DNA of 13,096 nt. Source: Verrucomicrobiota bacterium. Its GTDB lineage: Bacteria; Verrucomicrobiota; Verrucomicrobiia; Limisphaerales; UBA1096. The notes below the pieces were generated by a model. The model was not told the origin of the DNA. It searched no databases and worked only from the letters and a program-made list of their open reading frames with translations. Of this stretch, positions 6,938-12,873 are shown one piece after another. The translations under genes were made by a program, and so were the position numbers. Location of the stretch: NCBI GenBank assembly GCA_030747575.1, contig JASLKI010000027.1, forward strand, positions 1 through 13,096, given 5' to 3'. Every line of letters begins with the position of its first letter. Positions within the stretch are counted from its first letter, which is position 1.

Positions 6938-8566
6938 TTATTTCAAATCCACCCCGCCGCAAAGCTGCACTTTGAGACCCATCTCGGCAAGCATTGCCGC
7001 CTTGATCCGTGCGCCCCTGTGCGCGGCTTTTTCGCCCGGCGCATAAACCACCTGAATGTGATTGGACTTGTGCCGCGCCATCATTTGATCGCGCGAAACA
7101 CCCTTTAGCACGGCATGCATAATCGGCCATTGCGGCGTCGTCTCGCGCCAGCGCCGATCGGTTTCCTTTTGCGAAAGTTTTACCACCTCAGCTACTCCGA
7201 TGTCGCACTGCAGTTCGCCGTCCATCACGAACACCCGGCTCCAGACGATCCAGCCCGGCTTGGACACGCCCTTGAGCGTGCCGCCGCCCAGCCGGAAATA
7301 CATCGGCGGCTGCCGCTCGCTCGACGCGCCTTTCCAGGCGTCGATGAAATGCGCCGGCGGCGCGGCGCCGGAAATCAAAAACACCCAGACGTATTCACTG
7401 CGCCCGTTGATTTTGCACGAGTCGCCCCAGCGCAAATCGTGCAGCGTGTTCTCCGGCGGCCAGCCCAGCTCCGTCCACAGTCGGTTCGTCGCCAGCGCGT
7501 CCAGTCCGGCGCACTCATCCACCTCGTTGAAGTGCGGCACCGCGCGCCCGGCGAACAACTCGCGTCCCCGGACATCGCTCACCGGCGGACGATCGACGTT
7601 GTTCAACATGCCCTCGGCCAGATCGCTCGCCGGCGTCAAGTCCTTCAGCCCCTGCTGGTACTGGATGCCGATTGTCGCGCAGCCGAACTCGTCAGCAATC
7701 CGCACGGCAGCGATATACATTTTGCACTGCTGCAACACCTGCGCCTCTGTGAGATCGCTCGCCTCGTCCGGCCCAAGGCGAAATCTCACGCCCTTATTTT
7801 TCAGCCAGGCGTAAACCTTGGCCGCCTCTCCGTCGCTGACCCCGCCCATCGCGGCGAACAGCGCCGACTGGCTCAGGCGCTCCTTGAACAGCCCGGTCGG
7901 GTTGAGCAACTCGTCAGGGATGATCGCGTTGTGCATGCCCATGCAGCCCTCGTCGAACACGCCCATGATCGCCTTGCCGTCGCGCAGCTGCCGCCCAGTC
8001 GCTTGGCCAAGCCGCACCTCGGCGGACGGCAGCTTGAGCAGGTCGAGACTCCGCACGTGGCTTTGGTCATGCGTCACCCCACCCTCGCCCAGCCATTGCC
8101 GCAGGCCGCTGCAAAAATATTTGTCGGTGAACTTCTCGCTCCACAAAGTGCTGTATGCCACGCCCATTTTGGTGAGCGAGCCGTTCAGGTTCAGCATGCC
8201 GACGAGGCCCGGCCACGTGCCGCTCCAGTTGGCCACCGTGAGAATCGGCCCGCGATGCGTTGAAAGCCCGGGCAGGATGTGCTGGCTGTATTGCCAAACG
8301 CACTCGGCGACGATCAGCGCCGCGTCGGGATCGATCGTGCGAAACACCTCCAAGCCACGCTTTTGCGAGTCGATGAAGCCGTGCTTCTTTTTGCGATCGA
8401 ACGTGTGGGCGCGTACCGCCGTCCAGCCCTCGGCCTTGAGCGCCTTGGCCAGCGTGGCCTCCATTTTCGATTGCTCCGCCCAGCAAACCTGATTGGCCGA
8501 CAACCGCAAGTCGCCGTTGGCCACGATATAAACCTGCTTCGCCTTTAACTTTTTCACTCGGCTCAT
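6938..8566 (-). CDS. L-fucose isomerase-like protein
   Basis: A 542-residue protein resembling the L-fucose/L-arabinose isomerase family, which interconverts aldoses and ketoses with a divalent metal. I chose the ATG at 8566-8564, since the fold begins directly after it (VKKLKAKQVYIVANGDLRLS); an in-frame TTG at 8599 would add 11 residues. The N-terminal half holds IVAECVWQYSQHILPGL (85-101) and TVANWSGTWPGLVGML (110-125), the typical layout for binding and gating. The middle holds GVFDEGCMGMHNAI (202-215) followed by the helix LFKERLSQSALFAAM. The C-terminal half holds FNEVDECAGLDAL (346-358), where D350 is a candidate metal ligand, and HKSNHIQVVY (499-508), where the histidines may supply the last ligand. 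Length is slightly below E. coli FucI (591). It is followed after 3 bp by a membrane protein gene and then by a FucO-type dehydrogenase. Substrate is unproven; other deoxy-sugars or arabinose are possible. Confidence 0.75.
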   Translation of the reverse strand: MSRVKKLKAKQVYIVANGDLRLSANQVCWAEQSKMEATLAKALKAEGWTAVRAHTFDRKKKHGFIDSQKRGLEVFRTIDPDAALIVAECVWQYSQHILPGLSTHRGPILTVANWSGTWPGLVGMLNLNGSLTKMGVAYSTLWSEKFTDKYFCSGLRQWLGEGGVTHDQSHVRSLDLLKLPSAEVRLGQATGRQLRDGKAIMGVFDEGCMGMHNAIIPDELLNPTGLFKERLSQSALFAAMGGVSDGEAAKVYAWLKNKGVRFRLGPDEASDLTEAQVLQQCKMYIAAVRIADEFGCATIGIQYQQGLKDLTPASDLAEGMLNNVDRPPVSDVRGRELFAGRAVPHFNEVDECAGLDALATNRLWTELGWPPENTLHDLRWGDSCKINGRSEYVWVFLISGAAPPAHFIDAWKGASSERQPPMYFRLGGGTLKGVSKPGWIVWSRVFVMDGELQCDIGVAEVVKLSQKETDRRWRETTPQWPIMHAVLKGVSRDQMMARHKSNHIQVVYAPGEKAAHRGARIKAAMLAEMGLKVQLCGGVDLK

Positions 8567-8628
8567 GTTCCGCCACAAAACGTACGGGCGAGCTTGCAAC
8601 TGGCAAAGTCCAAAATGATTCGCTCCCC

Positions 8629-8642
8629 CGCTTGGCCAAGCG
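8629..8642. repeat. Perfect 14-bp palindrome CGCTTGGCCAAGCG in a divergent promoter region
   Basis: This is the longest copy of the window's recurrent CTTGGCCAAG palindrome. It lies in the 89-bp spacer between the divergent starts of the fucose-isomerase-like gene (8566) and the epimerase gene (8656). A TATAGT hexamer follows at 8644-8649, 6 bp before the GTG. The position would suit an operator, but the same sequence is also common inside genes, so position alone proves nothing. Confidence 0.7.
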
Positions 8643-8655
8643 ATATAGTGCCCGC

Positions 8656-9552
8656 GTGCGCACTTTGATCATCGGATGCGGCTACGTCGGCGAAGCGCTT
8701 GGCCAACGGCTGATCGCGCTTGGCCACGACGTCACCGGCATCCGACGCAGCAGTGAACACAACGACCGTCTGGCCAGGCTCGGCATCCGCTCCGTCAATC
8801 TCGACATCACCCGCGAGACCGAATTCAGAAAAAAACTCGACGACCAATACGACTGGGCCGTCCTCGCCACCTCGTCCTCGCGGGGCGGCGAGGAGGCGTA
8901 CAGAAAAGTCTACGGCCTTGGCTCGAAACACGTTGCTCAATGGCTCAAGACAGCGCGCACCCAGTCCGTCGTGTACATCAGCAGCACGAGTGTTTATCAG
9001 CAAACGAACGGTGAATGGGTTTCCGAAAATGACGCCGACACCACACAAAACATCACAACCAACATTCTACTGAAGGCTGAAGAGAATATTTTGGAGGCTG
9101 GCCCAGCGGTCGCCATCCTTCGGTCGTCCGGGATTTACGGCCCGAGACGCGGCCACCTGTTCCGACAATTTATGAACGGAACCGCGGCCATCGAGGGCGA
9201 CGGAAAACGATTCCTCAACATGGTGTATCTCGATGATTTGGTGGAGGCGATTATCCTGGCACTTGAACTCGGCGGGCGGCGGGGCATTTACAATATCACC
9301 GACGACGAGCCGGTGACCCAGTTAAATTTTTTTAAGTGGCTCAGCGAAACCACAGGACGCCCCATGCCGCCCTTCGTCCCTGAGCCGAACCCCTCCACCG
9401 CCAAACGCCGCATCACCAACAAACGCGTCTCCAACAAACTCATCAAGAAAACCTTTGGCTTACTACACAACTATCCGACCTTCCGCGAAGGCTTCACACA
9501 GGAACTTGATCGCTTGAACAATGGCAAAACGCGGCAACCGCTTAGCCCATGA
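8656..9552 (+). CDS. NAD(P)-binding atypical SDR / epimerase-like protein
   Basis: A 298-residue Rossmann protein of the NAD-dependent epimerase/dehydratase superfamily, similar in layout to YeeZ-type atypical SDRs. The GTG at 8656 is chosen because the first strand starts right there (MRTLIIGCGYVGEALG, with the dinucleotide loop GCGYVG at 7-12). A TTG at 8632 also keeps the frame but lies inside a palindrome and adds residues before the fold. Residues 107-116 read YISSTSVYQQ, the usual S-T-S-V-Y strand, but the downstream catalytic Y-x3-K pair is not present. That absence marks an atypical SDR, perhaps not an active dehydrogenase. LRSSGIYGPRRG (155-166) and MVYLDDLVEAI (189-199) are standard later motifs, as is YNITDDEPVTQ. 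Substrate unknown; a sugar-nucleotide or similar is possible. No Shine-Dalgarno. Its 3' end overlaps fabI by 11 bp, tail to tail. Confidence 0.87.
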   Translation: MRTLIIGCGYVGEALGQRLIALGHDVTGIRRSSEHNDRLARLGIRSVNLDITRETEFRKKLDDQYDWAVLATSSSRGGEEAYRKVYGLGSKHVAQWLKTARTQSVVYISSTSVYQQTNGEWVSENDADTTQNITTNILLKAEENILEAGPAVAILRSSGIYGPRRGHLFRQFMNGTAAIEGDGKRFLNMVYLDDLVEAIILALELGGRRGIYNITDDEPVTQLNFFKWLSETTGRPMPPFVPEPNPSTAKRRITNKRVSNKLIKKTFGLLHNYPTFREGFTQELDRLNNGKTRQPLSP

Positions 9553-10315
9553 TTTGGTAGCCGCAGTCGACGTAGATGACCTGGCCGGTGATGGCCGCGC
9601 CGCCGTCGCTGGCAAGGAACACGCCGGTCTGGCCCAGTTCCTCGGCGGTGACGTTGCGCTTGAGCGGTGCGTAAGAGGCGTGATGACTCATCAACTTGGT
9701 AAACCCGGCGATACCGCGCGCGGCCAGGGTGTTCACCGGGCCTGCGCTAATGCAGTTCACACGAATTTTCTTTTCACCAAGGTCGGCCGCCAAATAACGC
9801 GTACTCGCCTCGAGTGCCGCCTTGGCCACACCCATTACGTTGTAGTGGGGAACAACTTTCTCCGCACCGTAGTAGCTCATGCCGGTGATGCTGCCACCAG
9901 CGGCCATCAACGGCTCCGCCCCCCGGGCCAGAGCCACCAGCGAATAGGCGCTGATATCAAGCGCCGTGGCAAACGCCTCACGCGTGGTGTTCACGAAGCG
10001 GCCCTCGAGCGATTCGCGCGGCGCGAACGCCACGGAGTGCAACAGCATGTCGAGTTTGCCGTTGAACTGGTCTCCAACCTCGGCGAAGACGCGGTCGATG
10101 TCCCCGTCCTTTGACACGTCACATTCGGTGATCAGGGTGTCATCGCCAAACTCAGCGGCCAACTGCTCGACATTGCCCTTGAGCCGGTCGCCCTGGTACG
10201 TGAACGCCAGCCTGGCCCCGGCCTCGTGCCATGCCTGCGCGATGCCCCACGCAATCGATCGTTTGTTGGCAACACCAAAAACAAACCCGGTTTTTCCTTC
10301 GAGCGGTTTACTCAT
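9542..10315 (-). CDS. fabI: Enoyl-[acyl-carrier-protein] reductase [NADH]
   Basis: FabI reduces trans-2-enoyl-ACP to acyl-ACP, the last step of each round of type II fatty acid synthesis. The ATG at 10315-10313 is chosen because the family begins MSKPLEGKTGFVFGVANKRS; an upstream start at 10354 would add 13 unrelated residues spanning a hairpin. The product is 257 residues, the normal size. The N-terminal cofactor loop is GVANKRSIAWGIA (14-26). The FabI-specific active site is intact: Y148 and Y158 with K165 six residues later (Y-x6-K in YNVMGVAK), matching E. coli Y146/Y156/K163 with an offset of two. SVAFAPRESLEGRF (94-107) and ISAGPVNTLAARGI (189-202) are also typical. A hairpin at 10343-10359 separates it from hisC, so it probably has its own promoter. 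The stop lies inside the 3' end of the convergent epimerase gene. Confidence 0.95.
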   Translation of the reverse strand: MSKPLEGKTGFVFGVANKRSIAWGIAQAWHEAGARLAFTYQGDRLKGNVEQLAAEFGDDTLITECDVSKDGDIDRVFAEVGDQFNGKLDMLLHSVAFAPRESLEGRFVNTTREAFATALDISAYSLVALARGAEPLMAAGGSITGMSYYGAEKVVPHYNVMGVAKAALEASTRYLAADLGEKKIRVNCISAGPVNTLAARGIAGFTKLMSHHASYAPLKRNVTAEELGQTGVFLASDGGAAITGQVIYVDCGYQIMG

Positions 10316-10342
10316 CCGGCAGGCATCAGTAAAGAAAATCCC

Positions 10343-10359
10343 CCCGCTTGGCAAGCGGG
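10343..10359 (-). terminator. Candidate intrinsic terminator between hisC and fabI
   Basis: Read on the minus strand, CCCGCTT-GCC-AAGCGGG forms a 7-bp GC-rich stem with a 3-nt loop, followed by GGGATTTTCTTT. It lies 88 bp past the hisC stop and 27 bp before the fabI start, as expected for a terminator of the hisC transcript. The T-run is interrupted and G residues come first, so efficiency is uncertain. Confidence 0.45.
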
Positions 10360-10446
10360 AAGAAATTGCGCTTGCGGTTTTAAACAGGCGTGCGTCTCAC
10401 TCGTCTGGTTAACCAGTCACTTCGATTGGCCCCTGACTGAAAGGGA

Positions 10447-11544
10447 TTAGGCCAGCGCAGCCTTGAGTGATTCGGTGGCTCGTTGGTTTTCTTTTGCTGT
10501 GCCTATGGAGAGACGAATCCATTCGGGGAGGCCGTAGCCGCCCATCGGGCGCGTGATCACGCCCTGCCGCTGCATCGCCTCAAACACCGCCTGCCCGTCG
10601 CCGACCCGCACCATCACGAAGTTGGCGTACGACGGCACGAATTCGATCCCCTGCTCCACGCAGATTGCCTCAAAAAAATTCAGCCCCTCGGCATTGGTGC
10701 TGCGAGTGCTGGCTAGGTGTGCATCGTCGTCAAGAGCGGCTATTGCTCCGGCCTGCGCCACGGAGTTGGTGTTGAACGGCTGGCGAACTTTCTCCAGCGC
10801 GGAGACGAAATCGGGATGTCCGATGCCATAGCCGATACGCAGTCCGGCCAGGCCGTAGATTTTCGAGAAGGTACGCATCAGGAGCAGGTTTGGCTTTTCG
10901 TTGGAGCGCACCAGCGGCAACAGGTCGACAGGCTCATCGAGGAACTCGTAATACGCCTCGTCCATTACAAGCAGCACGTCGTCTGGGACCTGCTCGACGA
11001 GGGCGCGGACGTCCCCTGGCTTGGCCAGGGTGCCGGTGGGATTATTAGGGTTAGCCACCCAGACAATGCGCGTCGCCGGCGTGATTGCCTCGAGCATTGC
11101 CGGCAAATCGTGCCCATGCTCGACCGCGGGAACGGTGTTGACCTTGGCTCCCATTATCATCGCGACAAGCGGGTAAATGGCGAAGCAGTATTGCGACACG
11201 ACTATCTCGTCGCCGGAACCAAGCAGCACGTGCGACACGAACTCGATAATCTCGTTGGAGCCGTTACCGAGGATGAGGTTCCTCGGCTCGATGTCCAGTT
11301 TAGCCGCGAGTTTATTCTTCAGGTAAAACGCATTGCCATCCGGGTAAAGGTGGCTTTGGCCAATAACGGTTTTCATCGCCTCGACGGCGAGTGGGCTGGG
11401 GCCAAGCGGATTCTCGTTAGAAGCGACCTTGATGACCTCGTCACGCTCGAGGCCGAGCTCGCGTGCGACCTCCTCGATCGGGCGGCCCGGCTGGTACACT
11501 GGCAGGGTGCTCAGCGCGGGGTTTAGCTTGTCGGAAAGGGACAT
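10447..11544 (-). CDS. hisC: Histidinol-phosphate aminotransferase
   Basis: HisC is a PLP-dependent fold-type I aminotransferase that converts imidazole acetol-phosphate and glutamate to histidinol phosphate in histidine synthesis; some members also act on aromatic amino acids. The 365-residue product is the usual length. Visible landmarks are the N-terminal YQPGRPIEEV (17-26), the substrate segment KVASNENPLGPSP (39-51), the cofactor loop GNGSNEII (93-100), NPNNPTG (165-171), the DEAYYEF motif with D195 and Y198, the PLP lysine K228 in TFSKIYGLAG, R236 in LRIGYG, and R344 in IRLSIGT for carboxylate binding. All catalytic residues are present. It stands apart from other his genes in this window. 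A 16-bp palindrome ends only 10 bp before the ATG, and there is no Shine-Dalgarno sequence. The upstream DUF6807 gene stops 36 bp away. Confidence 0.95.
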   Translation of the reverse strand: MSLSDKLNPALSTLPVYQPGRPIEEVARELGLERDEVIKVASNENPLGPSPLAVEAMKTVIGQSHLYPDGNAFYLKNKLAAKLDIEPRNLILGNGSNEIIEFVSHVLLGSGDEIVVSQYCFAIYPLVAMIMGAKVNTVPAVEHGHDLPAMLEAITPATRIVWVANPNNPTGTLAKPGDVRALVEQVPDDVLLVMDEAYYEFLDEPVDLLPLVRSNEKPNLLLMRTFSKIYGLAGLRIGYGIGHPDFVSALEKVRQPFNTNSVAQAGAIAALDDDAHLASTRSTNAEGLNFFEAICVEQGIEFVPSYANFVMVRVGDGQAVFEAMQRQGVITRPMGGYGLPEWIRLSIGTAKENQRATESLKAALA

Positions 11545-11554
11545 CAGAAAATCA

Positions 11555-11570
11555 GGCCAAGCGCTTGGCC
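11555..11570 (-). terminator. 16-bp perfect palindrome/hairpin just upstream of hisC
   Basis: GGCCAAGCGCTTGGCC is fully self-complementary and can form an 8-bp arm cruciform or, with a small loop, a strong RNA hairpin. On the minus strand it is followed by TGATTTTCT and then the hisC ATG, so it could end transcription from the DUF6807 gene (stop at 11581). It would also sit in the hisC leader if the two are co-transcribed. Terminator is my best reading; a regulatory hairpin or a copy of the genome's iterated palindrome are alternatives. Confidence 0.4.
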
Positions 11571-11580
11571 AGGCGGTGAG

Positions 11581-12579
11581 TTACTTGAACGACTTGAGAA
11601 ACGCCTCGTAGCGCTTGGTGCAAAGCTGGTGCGACACCTTGGACTGTTCGTCCGACTGCTTGGGCGCGTTGGCCGGTGCATCAACTTCCTCAATGGCAAA
11701 ACGGAATTTCAGGTTGAACGGCTCGCCCTTCTTCAATTGCCTGGGCAGAAAGTAGCCGAAGCGGCCATAGTCGCGCCACGAGAGTTCCTTGACGCCATTG
11801 GCCGGTGTGTTCATCTGCTGGGCCGTGTACCAGCGCTTGCCAATAGGGAAAAGCAGACGTGCCCACTGGTGGTTGTCATCGATAACCTTGCCCTTTCCAG
11901 CGGCATTGGAAGGTTCCCAAAGATAGCTGGTCTCCTTGTTACGCGTAGCCACCTCGGTGTGGGCGCGGAAATGCACGCCGGCATGTTGAAGGTCGCCGCC
12001 AAGGCTGACATCGCACTCTGCCTTCAACTCAAATCCGGCATCGACCTGCGTATACCTGCCGCCCGGACGCGACACGTTGAACGTCCGACGCTCGGAGAGC
12101 ATCACGTCACTGCCGCTGGCATCCTTTTGCGTTGCACGCCACTTGATGTGCGCCACGATCGAGGCAGAATCGTTGGTCGCAGTGTTTTCGAACCTCACGA
12201 TGTCGTAACGCCCGTTGCCCGGGCCGCCCTTGTGCCACATATCGTAATTGCCTAGCTCAGACGATATTCTGTTCCAGCCAATAAAAATACCGCGGTGGTG
12301 GTTAAACAGACCGGCTCCTTTGCCCTCTTTATCCACACCGGGATTGGTCACCAACTCGCCGCCACCGCCGAAGATGTGCAGAAACGGCTTGATCTGCCCT
12401 TCGCCGTGGACTAGTCGGGCGACTAATTTGCCGTCCTGCAACACATCGACCGCCTTGCCTGGGCCAAGTGGATTGGGCTGCTCGACGACTTTCCAGTCGG
12501 CCGTAGCCAATGGGACAGTGGCAACAAACGCCAAACCGGCGATGAGCTTGGTAAGTGAATTGAAATGAATCCGAGTCAT
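11581..12579 (-). CDS. Secreted DUF6807 (PmoA-like) family protein
   Basis: A 332-residue exported protein. I chose the ATG at 12579-12577 since it places a proper signal peptide first (MTRIHFNSLTKLIAGLAFVA, cleavage about ATA|DWK at residue 27); an upstream start would extend it by 32 unrelated residues across the promoter. The rest matches the DUF6807/PmoA family: a beta-rich domain with FLHIFGGGGELVTNP (67-80), the strongly conserved FNHHRGIFIGWN (92-103) and the later YDMWHKGG (112-119), then RRTFNV and the ending LKFRFAIEE. The family is frequent in Planctomycetes and Verrucomicrobia beside sugar dehydrogenases and epimerases, and its fold is probably sugar-binding, but the activity is not established. 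The neighbour upstream is a DUF4432 aldose-epimerase-like gene. A TATAAT box lies 30 bp before the ATG. No Shine-Dalgarno. Confidence 0.85.
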   Translation of the reverse strand: MTRIHFNSLTKLIAGLAFVATVPLATADWKVVEQPNPLGPGKAVDVLQDGKLVARLVHGEGQIKPFLHIFGGGGELVTNPGVDKEGKGAGLFNHHRGIFIGWNRISSELGNYDMWHKGGPGNGRYDIVRFENTATNDSASIVAHIKWRATQKDASGSDVMLSERRTFNVSRPGGRYTQVDAGFELKAECDVSLGGDLQHAGVHFRAHTEVATRNKETSYLWEPSNAAGKGKVIDDNHQWARLLFPIGKRWYTAQQMNTPANGVKELSWRDYGRFGYFLPRQLKKGEPFNLKFRFAIEEVDAPANAPKQSDEQSKVSHQLCTKRYEAFLKSFK

Positions 12580-12609
12580 GGTTGAGATACCCAATAATTT
12601 GGTTGGTGG

Positions 12610-12615
12610 ATTATA
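12610..12615 (-). promoter_or_regulatory. -10 box for the DUF6807 gene
   Basis: A perfect TATAAT on the minus strand lies 30 bp upstream of the ATG, implying a leader of about 23 nt. No good -35 is found at 16-18 bp spacing (the 17-bp position reads TCGCCA), so an activator or an alternative sigma factor may be involved. It lies just downstream of a terminator-like hairpin, consistent with separate transcription of this gene. Confidence 0.45.
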
Positions 12616-12675
12616 CGGAAGCCCCCGCCGCTTGGCGATAAAGAACCGCTGCCTGGCCAAACACAGAAAAATCAT

Positions 12676-12690
12676 CCCGGCTAGTCCGAG
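12676..12690 (-). terminator. Weak candidate terminator after the DUF4432 gene
   Basis: On the minus strand CTCGG-ACTAG-CCGGG forms a 5-bp stem (one G-U pair) with a 5-nt loop, followed by ATGATTTTTCTG. It lies about 183 bp past the DUF4432 stop and directly before the DUF6807 promoter. The stem is short, so this is a tentative call. Confidence 0.3.
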
Positions 12691-12873
12691 CGGGGTCAGC
12701 GGTCACCTCGGTTGCCGCCGCGCGAACCTCCCAGACGAACCTGGTCATTCTCGCGGCTACGTCCCGAATCGCGCGCGAAAAACGACCTCAGCTTCACGAC
12801 GGTTGGCGAAACTGTGGCATTACAGATTCTTTGTCTCAACCAGGTGACAATTCTAGCTGCGAAAATTTGCTGT

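Larger units (their letters stand above)
12580..12873. other. 294-bp intergenic region between the DUF4432 and DUF6807 genes
   Basis: No gene is convincing here. An open frame on the plus strand (12578-12847) has no start signal and a low-complexity basic product, so I do not call it. The left part holds the likely promoter (12610-12615) and terminator (12676-12690) for the flanking minus-strand genes. The remainder (about 12691-12873) is GC-rich with no tRNA, repeat or protein homology that I can recognise. Confidence 0.6.

Noticed and set aside
6071..7108. A 345-codon open frame on the plus strand
   Set aside because: It spans the antisense of two minus-strand genes and the gap between them. 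No motif or start signal supports it.
7115..8263. A 382-codon open frame on the plus strand
   Set aside because: It lies wholly inside the fucose-isomerase-like gene on the other strand; its product is Arg/His/Leu/Pro-rich with no domain pattern, as expected for the antisense of a GC-rich gene.
10717..11526. A 269-codon open frame on the plus strand
   Set aside because: Antisense shadow of hisC, which has a full set of PLP-enzyme motifs.
12578..12847. Open frame of 89 codons on the plus strand in the right-hand intergenic region
   Set aside because: Its start lies at the very start codon of the DUF6807 gene on the other strand, there is no ribosome binding site, and the Arg/Ser/Pro-rich product has no recognisable fold.
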